Assembly (NCBI GenBank): GCA_022829145.1
Contig: CM040753.1
Coordinates: forward strand, 18,678,384-18,742,383
Direction of reading: 5' to 3'
Origin: Albula goreensis
Taxonomy: Eukaryota; Chordata; Actinopteri; Albuliformes; Albulidae
DNA: 64,000 bases
Shown: piece by piece, positions 26,001 through 36,340 of the stretch
How positions within the stretch are numbered: the first letter of the stretch is position 1
Layout: each line of letters begins with the position of its first letter
Notes under the pieces: model-generated
The model's input: the letters and a program-made list of their open reading frames with translations, nothing else
What the model was told of the DNA's origin: nothing
Databases searched by the model: none
Program-made: the position numbers and the translations under genes

Positions 26001-29000
26001 ACATCAGCAATATGACTAGTGATCTCTACATCAGCAATATGACTACAGTGATCTCTACATCAGCAATATGACTATAGTGATCTCTACATCAGCAATATGA
26101 CTATAGTGATCTCTACATCAGCAATATGACTACAGTGATCTCTACATCAGCAATATGACTATAGTGATCTCTACATCAGGACTACAGTGATCTCTCATCA
26201 GCAATATGACTACAGTGATCTCTGGCTCAATATGACTACAGTGATCTCTACATGATGACTACAGTGATCTCTACATCAGCAATATGACTATAGTGACATC
26301 AGCAATATGACTACAGTGATCTACATCAGCAATATGACTACAGTGATCTCTACATCAGCAATATGACTACAGTGATCTCTACATCAGCAATATGACTACA
26401 GTGATCTCTACATCAGCAATATGACTATAGTGATCTCTACATCAGCAATATGACTACAGTGATCTCTACATCAGCAATATGACTATAGTGATCTCTACAT
26501 CAGCAATATGACTACAGTGATCTCTACATCAGCAATATGAATAGTGAGCAATATGACTACAGTGATCTCTACATGATGACTATAGTGATCTCTACATCAG
26601 CATCACCTTCAGTGATCTCTACAAAATATGACTACAGTGATCTCTACATCAGATGACTCAGTGATCTCTACATCAGCAATATGACTACAGTGATCTCTAC
26701 ATCAGCAATATGATTACAGTGATCTCTACATCAGCAATATGACTACAGTGATCTCTACATCAGCAATATGACTATAGTGATCTCTACATCAGCAATATGA
26801 CTACAGTGATCTCTACATCAGCAATATGACTACAGTGATCTCTACATCAGCAATATGACTACAGTGATCTCTACATCAGCAATATGACTACAGTGATCTC
26901 TACATCAGCAATATGACTACATTCTCACATCAGCAATATGACTACAGTGATCTCTACATCAGCAATATGACTACAGTGATCTCTACATTATGATTCAGTG
27001 ATCTCTACATACATTGTTTTGATTACATCAGCAATATGACTCTGGCATAGAAATGCACTAAGCAAATGCTCTATGCATGTTGTAATCATTGCAGGTAGAG
27101 GTAGTCTTCTGGGCACACGTCATTCCAGTTGAGTGGGTGTTTTATTCAGATACATTGTTTTATTATTATGCTCTGGCATTGGTAGAAATGGCAAATGCTC
27201 TGTTTTGATTTTGTGTATGAAATTAAAATTATTCCTTTTTTGCTTGAGTGGGTAGAATAATCACTCACTCTAGTTATGGGTTGTATTTGAGGCTACTTAG
27301 AGGCTGTTCTTGTTTGACCTTTTAATTTTTTCTGAATTTTTTCACTAGTTTCTTTCCTTCTTTTCCTCCTCCTCCCTCCTTCTCTCCCTCCCTTTCTCTT
27401 ATTCCACGCCTTTCTTATGACAGGTGTAATTGCTGTGCCAGGTCTCCTTGTTGGCTCGGCAACAGCAGTAAATAAAAATAGCCCCACATGTCTGCTGAGG
27501 GAGGGAGGGACTGAGTGAGAGTGAGAATTATGTAATACTATTTTGTCTCAAAACTGTAGGTGTCAGAATTATTTGCACCCTCAAGATTTCAGTAAAATCA
27601 TAGGTAAACATGCCTTACACTTATTAGACTCACTTCAGTTCATCTCGGTCCATATTGTGACCTGCTATGACTCTCTGCTCCACTGGGGAGTTAAAAATGA
27701 TGTAACCACATGTGAAATGGTTTTGTCATCTGTCGTCATGAGGAAGAGCACAAATCAAGAGAGATTGATTATAAGATTGTTTAAAAAAAAAAAAAAAAAA
27801 AAAAAAGGCATATAACTGTACCGTTTATGACATGTATGGCAATAGTCATACATTTTACAACCACTACAGCAACAAGTAACTGGACAGGAAGAGGATGCAA
27901 GTATGTCCTGTCTCCAAATCAAACATGTTTCTGAATCAAAAATGAAATGCCACTTTTTGTTCAGTGATGTATAATTATGAAATTGGAATATCATAAATCA
28001 GATATGGGCGTGCCATTGGTCAGTCCAAATTGCTGTTGCAGCCCATCAGGAATGACAGTCCTGCCCATAAGTCTGTTGTGTTTAAACCCATTCTGGGATC
28101 AATAAGCCTTTGAAGCAGCAAAGGCACTTGCTGTTGGGGAGGGGCTTACACAATTGGTTGATGTCAGGCTGACCTCTGATCCACCTACCTCTCCTGCCCC
28201 CTGCAGGACAATCCTGCTGAGTGTGATCTCTCTGCTCAACGAGCCCAATACCTTCTCCCCCGCCAATGTGGACGCCTCTGTCATGTACCGCAAGTGGAGA
28301 GACAGCAAGGGCAAGGACCGTGAATACGCTGAGATCATCCGGTGAGCACAAACACTCCATTTTCTGCAGGGCAGTGGCCCACAGAGTCTCTCTTTTTCTG
28401 TTTATCGACTTATTATGTGGTGGACTTCCAGGACTGGACCTCAGAAATCCTGCAGTTTGATATTTCATGATTTTGAACTATAACTGATCCGATTCATTCT
28501 AGCCAGTTTTGGACAGCATTGTATCACTCTAAAGTGTCAAGTTCTCATGCGTCATCTCTAGTCTTTGATACGGGAAGTTGCAGTTTGAGATTTTCATTCT
28601 CATCTGGATATCAATCTCATGAACTGTAACTAACTTAACCCCTACCAAACTTAACAGAATGAAACATTAGTATAATGTACCACAGGCTAAAATGGGAAAG
28701 ATTATATGTGGATTTCCTGTGCATTCTGATTCTGATTCTGGTTCTAACCAGCTTTGGCCAGCAGTATGTTGTTTGTTTGAGTATCTCATCGCTTGAGTTT
28801 TCTTGAATGATCATCTTAAACAGCTGTTATGGTCAATCACACCATCTTCAAACATAAAAGGAACCCCAAACGTCAGAAAAGAGGTCACCAGTGGAAATTT
28901 GTACAGTAATCATAACGGGAATCTTTGATTTTACATTTTGAGATGCTTCAACTTGCATCAACTTGCTTACTTCCTCCTTATTTGTGGCTGAACAAAATAG

Positions 29001-29878
29001 TGTCATACAGACTATAGTACTTGACATTACGTTTCTGAAAAAAGGCTTACATGGCCAAACTGCATTTTTAAGCTGTTGTCTCGTGTAGTTTTGAAGATGA
29101 CCATGGGCTCCACTGTAAGCTAAGCTAAATCAAGCTTTTGCAAGCACATGCACCCAGATGGATGGACAGCCTGCCAAGCCAATTGAAAATGAGGCTTAAT
29201 TTATAAAATTGTCGCTTTAAGTAACTGAACGATCGGAACAATTATGTAGCAGTAGTTGCTAAGATACTTCAGATTTACAGGTGGTACTACTCATTTTAAG
29301 GCTTTTAATGGTTTTTAACCTTTGACTTCTACTTATAAATAGATTGTCATGCATAAAACCCACAGAGACCTGAGGATCTTTGCACACCTAGGAAATTCAG
29401 CATCAGGTGCTTGGCAAGAGGCTCATGACTGAAAAATGAGCACCTCACAGCATTCCCATAAATAAGTGAATCCCTCAACATGCACAGTTTAGTTTATTTT
29501 TGTCTATAAATAAAATCTGTTGTTAATTACCACACATGGTGCAGAATTATTGTTTGGCTCTGGTACTGGTTGAACACTTTCTCTGAGGATGTTTTTACAG
29601 CTTTGTCCTGTGTACAGTTTACTGAATGCTTTTCCCCCCTTCACCTCCATCCCAGGAAGCAGGTGCTGGCCACCAAAGCGGATGCAGAGCGGGATGGGGT
29701 GAAGGTGCCCACCACCCTGGCAGAGTACTGCGTACGCACCCGGGCACCTCCCACCGACGAGGGCTCCAACCTCTTCTACGACGACTACTACGATGACGAA
29801 GACCTGGAGGATGAGGAGGAGAACGAGGATGGGGACTGCTGCTACGATGAGGATGACTCTGGCACGGAGGAGTCCTGA
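10298..29878 (+). CDS. cdc34: Ubiquitin-conjugating enzyme E2 R1 (CDC34), complete, 5 exons
   Basis: CDC34 carries ubiquitin as a thioester and, with SCF cullin-RING ligases, builds Lys48 chains on cell-cycle and signalling substrates. Joining 10298-10483, 25198-25284, 25712-25809, 28207-28341 and 29656-29878 gives 729 nt, or 242 residues (human CDC34 has 236). The UBC fold starts near residue 11. HPN is at 86-88 and the catalytic Cys is residue 96 in [11 protein letters not shown]. The acidic loop special to the Cdc34 class ([14 protein letters not shown]) spans about 104-117. After residue about 195 comes an Asp/Glu-rich tail ([16 protein letters not shown]) ending DDSGTEES, the part that binds the basic canyon of the cullin and carries CK2-type sites. 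ATG at 10298 is chosen because the N-terminus matches the family ([20 protein letters not shown]) and no ATG lies in the inferred leader. Some residues match the paralogue UBE2R2, but the tail and the c2cd4c neighbour favour CDC34. Confidence 0.96.
12096..12131. repeat. Perfect 11-bp inverted repeat (hairpin) in cdc34 intron 1
   Basis: CCCGTCATAGC at 12096-12106 is the exact reverse complement of GCTATGACGGG at 12121-12131. The 14-nt loop is a TAGC repeat that can itself pair. Confidence 0.9.
14735..14790. mobile_element. Possible hAT terminal fragment
   Basis: The text CTGGGACCGAGTTTGAAAACC resembles the reverse complement of a common fish hAT end (GGTTCTCAAACTCGGTCC type). The partner end was not found. 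Confidence 0.3.
20186..20364 (+). repeat. Quasi-palindromic interspersed repeat, copy B (one partial and one full unit)
   Basis: A partial unit starts AAACTGACCCTAGAGCATAG and runs through CTTTATGACTACAGGCCC. A fuller unit from 20240 (TGATCAAGGATCATTTTTG to ACTGGTCCTGGATCAGCAC) then ends in TTTATGAAAATGGGCCCAGG. Both tails match, so two units lie head to tail. Confidence 0.6.
20457..20487. repeat. (TGCG)n microsatellite
   Basis: About eight TGCG units directly after copy B of the palindromic repeat. Confidence 0.95.
20893..20970 (-). repeat. Quasi-palindromic interspersed repeat, copy C (reverse)
   Basis: It begins TGCTGATCTAGGGTCAGATTT and continues through TTATTCATTGTGACCTGAAAGG to CAAAACTAACCTCAG. 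It is the same family as 1614-1715 and 20186-20364, in the opposite orientation. Confidence 0.6.
21895..22006. repeat. Purine-rich, G-run-rich tract in cdc34 intron 1
   Basis: The + strand is rich in GAGG, GGGGGGGG and AAGGGGGAGG. It could form G-quadruplex or triplex structures. It also explains the Pro/Ser-rich open frames on the other strand. Confidence 0.6.
22931..23136. repeat. (GT)n microsatellite with alternating purine-pyrimidine flank
   Basis: About 105 nt are almost pure GT with a few GTCT breaks. A further 100 nt of GTGCGTGC, CACACA and GCATGCGTG follow. The whole tract is a strong candidate for Z-DNA. The Cys/Val- and Thr/His-rich open frames here are products of the repeat. Confidence 0.95.
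25198..25284 (+). CDS. cdc34: cdc34 coding exon 2
   Basis: The acceptor TCTTTTTCAG ends at 25197 and the donor GTAAGC begins at 25285. The 29 codons run from [14 protein letters not shown] to KMWHPNIYE and include the HPN motif. Confidence 0.96.
25395..25510 (+). mobile_element. Partial tRNA-derived SINE in cdc34 intron 2
   Basis: It has an A-box-like GTGGGGTACTGG, a B-box-like GGTTGCAGATTTGATTCCC, and then a fish-SINE-like body (GTACTCTTGAGACAAGCTG, ATCTGAAATGGTTCAGTAAA). It is truncated and has no clear 3' tail. Confidence 0.55.
25712..25809 (+). CDS. cdc34: cdc34 coding exon 3 (catalytic cysteine and acidic loop)
   Basis: The acceptor CTCTTGCAG ends at 25711 and the donor GTATGC begins at 25810. 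The 98 nt begin [12 protein letters not shown] and leave a split Arg codon (AG/G). The active-site Cys and the acidic loop are both in this exon. Confidence 0.96.
25918..27033. repeat. 29-bp minisatellite in cdc34 intron 3, roughly 38 units
   Basis: Tandem copies of a 29-bp unit, TGATCTCTACATCAGCAATA followed by TGACTACAG, run for about 1.1 kb. A common variant has TATAG for TACAG. Several units are shortened (near 25990, 26180, 26255, 26295, 26545 and 26990). The unit is not a multiple of 3 and carries stops, so it is not coding. It sits within the intron that separates the catalytic exon from exon 4. Confidence 0.97.
27050..28206 (+). other. cdc34: cdc34 intron 3, part after the minisatellite
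   Basis: No exon was seen. The segment GACTCTGGCATAGAAATGCA...AAATGCTCT just after the array (about 27010-27072) recurs imperfectly at about 27150-27203, which suggests a flanking duplication. A pyrimidine-rich tract lies at 27344-27400 and a 24-A run at 27783-27806. Confidence 0.6.
27783..27806. repeat. Poly(A) run, 24 nt
   Basis: An uninterrupted A homopolymer in intron 3. No retroelement body was recognised upstream. Confidence 0.9.
28207..28341 (+). CDS. cdc34: cdc34 coding exon 4
   Basis: The acceptor CCCCCTGCAG ends at 28206 and the donor GTGAGC begins at 28342. The 135 nt encode [18 protein letters not shown] and end KDREYAEII, then a split Arg codon. Confidence 0.96.
28342..29655 (+). 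other. cdc34: cdc34 intron 4
   Basis: 1.3 kb of AT-rich sequence. I see no repeat, exon or RNA gene in it. Confidence 0.7.
29656..29878 (+). CDS. cdc34: cdc34 coding exon 5 (C-terminal acidic tail)
   Basis: The acceptor CATCCCAG ends at 29655. The exon runs to TGA at 29876-29878. It encodes [31 protein letters not shown] and the acidic tail. It is much richer in GC than the flanking intron. Confidence 0.95.
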
Positions 29879-32170
29879 CGTCCTCCCCTCTGTCCCCTGA
29901 AAACTGAACTGCGTGTGCCCCCCAACACGGACCCGCACGGATCTCTCCTTAGGCCCACACACCTGCTTCTTAAATCCATGTCCTGTCGACAGAAAGACTG
30001 CAGAGTTTGTTTCCATTCTTAATCATTATTTTTAAGTATTCAACAACTCCCCTCCAACCCCACAAAACGCACCCATCACATGAACATTAAGGCATCTGGC
30101 TTTTTTCCGTTATATTGTACACATTTTGGAGCTTTGCCTCTTTTGACTCTTTTTCTGTCTCAAATTCATCCCTGTGCTGAAGAAACAAAGGCTTGGATTG
30201 TGGTGGAGTGAGTGAGTGCATGTGTGAGTGAGACTTGAGTGAGTGCGACCGAGCGACTTGATCAGGAAAAATCATTGAGCCAGTCACAAATCTACTGTTT
30301 CAGTCCTGTGGAGACCCATGAACCGTTTCAAAACATCTGCAATATGTCATCTGATTTTAAGGCTGTGTAGATGGTTTATCCTGTTTGGTGGAATTGGGGG
30401 GCTTTTGAATGCATACACTGTGCAGGGTTCTTTTCTGTCATTGCTACATAAGCAAAATCACACTCCTGGCATTTGTGCAAGCTGAGCAGTGTACCTAAAC
30501 TGGGGTTACAATTCTTAAAGATTATGTCTGAGATACTCTGATTGCTTTGTCTAACTGTCCACTTGCAATTGGCTTTGTTCTGGAAGCATAGTTTGATTTT
30601 ATATCTTGAGTTTCATTCTGTAGGAAGGTTATACTGATAGACCAGTTCACACTTCCCTGGGCTTTGATCTTAACAATAATTAGCTTTAGCAAGACCTCAT
30701 AAATCCTGAAATGCATTATGAAGTGTGTAAAAATTCCAAAAGGAGAAGTTCACAGGAAAGGGTATTGAGTATCAGTGAAAACCCTGCCTCTTCTGGGGTT
30801 CATCTTATGGAGCTTATTTTGTAAGTGACTCTTATTTTTTTCCTATGTCATTTACTATTTAATGTGATTTGTCCTCCTCTTATGACCTATGGTAGAGAAG
30901 GGGATCTGGTGTGGTGGTCTTGAAGCTACATGCAGTTTGAGTTGGCACACTGGAGTGTGAGGGGTGGCAAAGGATGAGGTCTGTTATTTTTATTATTTTA
31001 TTTAATCAGACACAGTGCCATGGAGGTAGTCAATAAGGTGAGCTGTGTTGTGTGAGTGTGAGAAGTGCCGAACATCTCCTACAGTAGATCAGATGAGTTG
31101 GGCATACCTCAGATCTCAGCCCCTCAGTTAAAGCGATCTCATTTATTGTACAGCTCATCCTACCGTGGATCCATAAACACAACTCTCCCCCATCTGCATG
31201 GCAGCACTCTGATTTCATCTAACCAGGTTGTCAGTTCTCCTTCAGCCACAACCAGTTACAATTCAAATGCAGTATTTTAAACAAAATGTTATCTTTATTG
31301 GCAATAAGTGAGGCAATTTTAAAGTTTGGCGCGTAGTAGAGGAAGATTGACAGCAGGTCTCTGTCCTGCATGTAAATGATGAATCTGGGGTGGGGAGTGG
31401 GGAGTGGGGCGTGGGGCAGGCTGTACTCCAGTAGGCATGCACTCAGGCGTGTGAGTCTGGCTGATGATTAGTGTTTATGATATTGGATAAGCCCAGGTAT
31501 GTGAAAGGGAGAATGATGATTTTTTTTCCATGATACTCATGTTTGGAAAAACCTATTGGAGCAAAGTTGCGAAATGGTGGAGCCTTTCTGTTTGGCTTCT
31601 TTCTTGCAGGTCACTTCCCTTTGCTTCATTTTGTCATTGTCACATGAATTTGAACTCCCAAACCAGCCTACCCCTTATTGTAATTATAATTATTTTTTAA
31701 AAATGATCTTGACCTGAGAAACCGTTTTGTTTTCAGCATTGTAATACCCTCCTCTGTTTGCTATCTGAAGTTCCCCCAAAGTTGCAGGTTGATCATTTAT
31801 TCACCAAAATCCTCTTTTTGTTTTTGATGCCTGTTTTTAAAATGAGTGGTCGGTGGTAGAATCTTCGAGGGATCTTCAGCTATAACTTCTGGAAGCTAAA
31901 AACCTCAGGACAAAAAGACAAACCCAGTCACAGTTCATTTCTTTTTTGGTCATTGGTTCCTCTCAGAAGCTGGTCCTTCGGCCTCCCCGTCACCTCTGCC
32001 TCAGACTGTTTACAATCTTAACCCTGATATTGATATTAATATTGATATGCACATGTGTAGATTTTGACCATCACTTGATGTATTTTGTTTTTCTCTTGTT
32101 TGTATTTTTTCTTTTTCTTATGGTTTGTAAATCTATTTAAAACTGAAAAATAAAGATCTTTATCTAATAG
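29879..32170 (+). other. cdc34: cdc34 3' UTR ending at AATAAA 32149-32154
   Basis: The sequence runs from the TGA to a strong AATAAA at 32149-32154 (GAAAAATAAAGATC) followed by TG-rich sequence (GTGGTGGTCTTTTGTG). I see no earlier canonical signal of similar quality, so a UTR of about 2.3 kb is likely. It includes a G-run cluster at 31387-31416. The open frames here resemble nothing known. Confidence 0.65.
31387..31416 (+). repeat. G-run cluster, potential G-quadruplex in the cdc34 3' UTR
   Basis: Five GGGG runs within 30 nt are separated by 1-3 nt (T, AGT, AGT, CGT), an ideal intramolecular quadruplex pattern on the sense (mRNA) strand. Confidence 0.8.
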
Positions 32171-33521
32171 TGGTGGTCTTTTGTGCAAAAAAGGTTGTTT
32201 GTATATACAGTGATATCTGATGTGCCACTGAGATTTCAGCCGTTTCCCAACTGAAGTATTTCATTGATTTCACTTTCCTGTGCATTTTCATCAGACATCA
32301 TCTTACCCTGCTGAAAACACAACTTGAATATTACCTCATCTGTATCAGTATATTTAACATATTTGTCAGCTCAAATTTTGAATTTGTTGTTCCCTGTTGT
32401 AGATGATTACACAGGTGTGTGGAGAAACTGTTTGCTCAAATGTATTTTTCTTTTTATTCAGATTTGAACAGTTGAAATTCAAATTTGGCTCCTTCCTGTT
32501 TCTTTAAACTCTCTCTTCCTGTTTTTCTGTCTGTGTTCAAGACCGTGCAGGCGGCTTAAAAATTTAACAGAAAGACACCACAGCGGTCAGGCTACACCAT
32601 CAGACCCCAGAATACTATCTGGCCTCCAGGACATGGTCACGCATGTGGCCTATCTGTCCAGCAGTGAACTGCCGAGGCATTTCGGTGTGTAGGACCATGC
32701 GATGCTTTTCTCTCAACCTCTGCTCAATGCTATAAATCTCCCAAATCTCATGACTCATCTAGATTGCTATGAATATAAAGCTTCTAAAATAACTCACTCA
32801 CCCCCAGCCCCCTTTCAAAAGTTGATGATTGGGATTGAACCAGTCATTTTCTGTATCGGTTCTTTTCGATGTGTGCACAAATTTTGTACAATAGTCTCCT
32901 CATTGATGTTGACACCATTTTAATTGAGGGGTCTCTGAACCTAAAGCGCTGTCGTGTATGCAGGGTTATGTGTTTGTTGACTGTCCATTGTCTCTGTTAA
33001 TTAAACAAAAAACAAGAAATATCCTGCAGATTACTGAATGAATATTAAAAAATGTTTTCAGTATTCTGAACTAATTCCTCCCTCATATAATTTTGTTTTA
33101 ATCAGTAATATATTTTTCTAAACCTTTTAAAGGAATCAATTTCCACAGTGATGTAAAAAAAACAGGTATGTATTTTGAATATACACTTGCAGGTTTGTTG
33201 GCAGGGCATAATGGGCTTGATTCCAGCTGGACAAGGTGGGGTTTTTTGTGGTCTGGCTTTACTATCACATTGATCCCACGCAGTGCCACACAGACACCCA
33301 CAGCCTGTCATCCACAAGCCACACGCCTGTGAATTATCACTGCCTATTTTTTTTTTTTTTACCAGTATGAGTCTGTATGTTATTGGCACTGGGATAATTG
33401 AGGATACAAACTTAGCAATTCCAAAACGTGCGGAATGCGTTGTGATGTATATGCATTTGTATGTACGGGAGAAAGTCAAGCTAAAAAGTTCTGTTGCCGC
33501 ATAAGCTGTTTCACGCTCTGT

Positions 33522-33533
33522 CCAGCAGAGGGC
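33522..33533 (+). promoter_or_regulatory. Candidate CTCF site
   Basis: CCAGCAGAGGGC matches the 12-nt CTCF core (CCASYAGRKGGC) at every position. It lies about 1.4 kb beyond the inferred end of cdc34. Confidence 0.45.
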
Positions 33534-34839
33534 TGTAAAAGACCACTGTTATTGCTATGAACTAACAGTCTAGTTAAATTAGTGCAAGTTATTCTGTCAG
33601 TGAGTTGAATAGAATGAAATATGGAATTCAGATGAGGTTGGAATGCTGGTGGATCCTGGGAAGAGCCTGGTTTGCCCCTACAGATGGATCTAGCAGTATG
33701 TGCCAATTATCCCTCAGTGACTCTGCGTCCAACATACTATGGGACTGCAGTAACCTACAAGTGTTTAGAATGTGGGATTTTGGCAGCAGAGAACTTAATA
33801 ATTATGTACTTATGATCTTATTATAGCCTTATTATTTTATCTATTTATATAGTAGTTTTTATGAATTTTAGCTCAAAGCACTTAATACTATTGATAACCT
33901 ATCACAATGACAGGTAACCGATGTATTCAGATTTTGGGAGTAGTACTTGGTATCATCAGGACTTGGCGGATGGAAAATGTACACTTTTACTTGTCAATGA
34001 ATGTTAGACCTGTTTACAAACCCTTTTGTGAGTCAGAATAAGCTGTTGCATGTTTGCAACAAGGCTCTCATGAGGAGCAAATGTACTGTACTTGTGATTG
34101 GCTAGACTCCCCTTGTGGATGTACGACACCCTGCCCCTTGTGCCATTGCTGAATTGCATTTAAATTCACCAGCATTTTTTTATTTACTAAATTTAAAAGA
34201 ATAATAATTTATAAATAAATATAGTAAAATATATTATTGTACTTGATAAGATCTTGCATTGTAATGTTAACGTGGTAAAAATTATTCTAATTACTGTACT
34301 GAGATCAGTGCTCACTCTCTTAATTTTTACTTAATTACTACAGCCTTGAAAAGTAAACTGATCCAAAGTCTATGAGTAAAGCCCCCTCAGTCTCTAGGCT
34401 CACCTGTCCTTGTTCCCCAAGAGCCATGGAATCATGACCGAAAAATAGAATTGCGAGTGTTGATCAAATCCAATTTTTCTAAAAATTGAACTGGCAAGCG
34501 TTACACAGCCTGCTCTATGGCCTACATCACCTGGGATTGGAGAAAAGCCAATGGAAGATGACAGCGTGCCTCCTTATTCCGCTATGAAAAGGACAGAAAG
34601 AAACCATTTAGCACTGGTTGACGTCAGTGACATTTTTGGGCTTACAGGTACCATAAAATGTTATTTTTTAAAGGTTTGTATGAGGAGCTGCTCTGTTAAT
34701 TACATCAAAAGAAGATTACTGATAAGAGTGAGTCAGTTAGATAGCCAGTGCACTGTTTCCCAGCCGTCCGATTTTCTCTCTTGATTTAATTCTGTCTGAA
34801 TTCCCAGGGTCATTTCAGGATGCTGCCATGTTTGGTCTT

Positions 34840-34851
34840 CCGCCAGAGGGC
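34840..34851 (+). promoter_or_regulatory. Candidate CTCF site (11 of 12 core positions)
   Basis: CCGCCAGAGGGC differs from the CTCF core at one position. It has the same orientation as the site at 33522 and lies 1.3 kb away, next to a GC-richer patch. Confidence 0.35.
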
Positions 34852-36224
34852 TTTTTGTTGTTTTTTCAGGCTGTGAGGAGCACCCGGGTGGAGTGTGTGG
34901 TCTGGATGAGGGTGGGGTGTGTTCCAGAAGTGATTCAGGACATCGGCGGTTGTCCCCGGCAGGGCTGTGAGTCAGAACGCCGTGGGGTTCAGGGCCGCAC
35001 TTGGCCCTCCACAGCCTGGCCAGAGCCGAGCTGCAGGTGGCAAGAGTTGGGGGGTGGAGACCTATTTCTAAATGTCAGAAAATATGTACCTTTGTCACTA
35101 TGGCAACTGATCAGAAATAGACTACAACAATGAAGGAAATGGTTAAAAAAGAAATTGTATTAAAAGAAATGAGTCTGACGTATTCTTCTTTAAGTTCCCA
35201 CATTGTGTTCTGTCTGTGGGAAGGAGTGGACCCCCACCCAGCCTTAAATGACACCTACTGAGCAACCATGTACAACAGGCTCCTGGTCTGCTGCCTCTCC
35301 GCCTGTGCTTCAGCACAGTTGTGTGCATATATAAAAGGATCTGTCTCTGTGACTTCTGTTTGTCTGCTCTGTTTTTACATCATCCTATGTACTTTTAGGC
35401 CATTAAATGATTGTACATCAACAGCCTGAGGGTTACTTAAGGGCACAGGTTTTAATGGGGGGTTATTGTCTTGGTGATGGGAAGGGAAAATGAAGTAGGA
35501 TGACTAAGTTACTGGTTTGAAACAATCAGTAGGTTTTGATGATATAAAAGGCGGGGGCATATGGTATGTGTAGGACTTATATTTGGAGTCCTGAAATCTT
35601 ATTTTTGGGGGGGTGGGAAGTATCATGCAACATTATGTAGAATTACTATTTTTAAAAAAAATAAAAATCAATTGATTAAAAAAAATTATGAAAGTAAGCT
35701 GCTTTATGTCTCACAACATACGTGTGACTAGACTAAAATGAAAGGTGGGAGACATGAGGGATTTTCATGATTCATTTTGACAAGGCTGTCCTTAAGAGTC
35801 ATGCCTCCTACGCAATACAAACTTTATTTAAATGATAATGCTCTAAATGCCAGGCCACTCCCGTGCCTGACCGTCTCAAAGTCACATTGTCTTTGCTTGG
35901 ATGTTTGAAGCCATTTTTTTGAGTAAATGATAAATGTGGACACAGTCATGGGGAAATTTTCACTGCCTGGATCAAAGATGACACTGCATCCATCTGATAC
36001 TACTTTCTTCATCTCTCCTCCACCAGCAAAGGATGGGGGAGGGCTACAGAACTCAGTTGCTGGGAGTTTAATAACATTCACTGTGTATAAACCTCCCATT
36101 CCAATTTCAGCAGCGCTCGCTCTACAGCATTCACCTTTCAGAAAAATCTTTGGCTGCTGCTGACATATTGATGGTCATACTGATCTCTCATCTAGATCTC
36201 AGTTAGATATGCATGTGTTTACGC

Positions 36225-36340
36225 CAGGGGTCAGGAATGTGTAGCCCCCATGCCAATGGCAGCTCAATTTGAAAATGAATGCAACTCAATTATTATATTT
36301 TAACACAATGAATACTTCATATTTTAATAGCTTTTGTTAA
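36225..36340 (+). mobile_element. Possible 5' end of a hAT-type element
   Basis: CAGGGGTCAGGAATGTGTAG is similar to the CAGGGGTCGGCAACC-type terminal sequence of vertebrate hAT elements. The matching 3' end and a target duplication were not found. Confidence 0.3.

Noticed and set aside
25918-27033. CRISPR-like array
   Set aside because: The 29-bp units are directly tandem with no unique spacers, and the context is a vertebrate intron. It is a minisatellite.
29504-30016. 170-residue minus-strand open frame at the cdc34 last exon
   Set aside because: It is the antisense shadow of the acidic-tail exon; the Val-rich stretch is the complement of Asp/Glu codons.
34828-35133. 101-residue open frame in the GC-richer patch
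   Set aside because: No recognisable domain. The composition is explained by the GC-rich patch, which is reported instead as a possible regulatory element.
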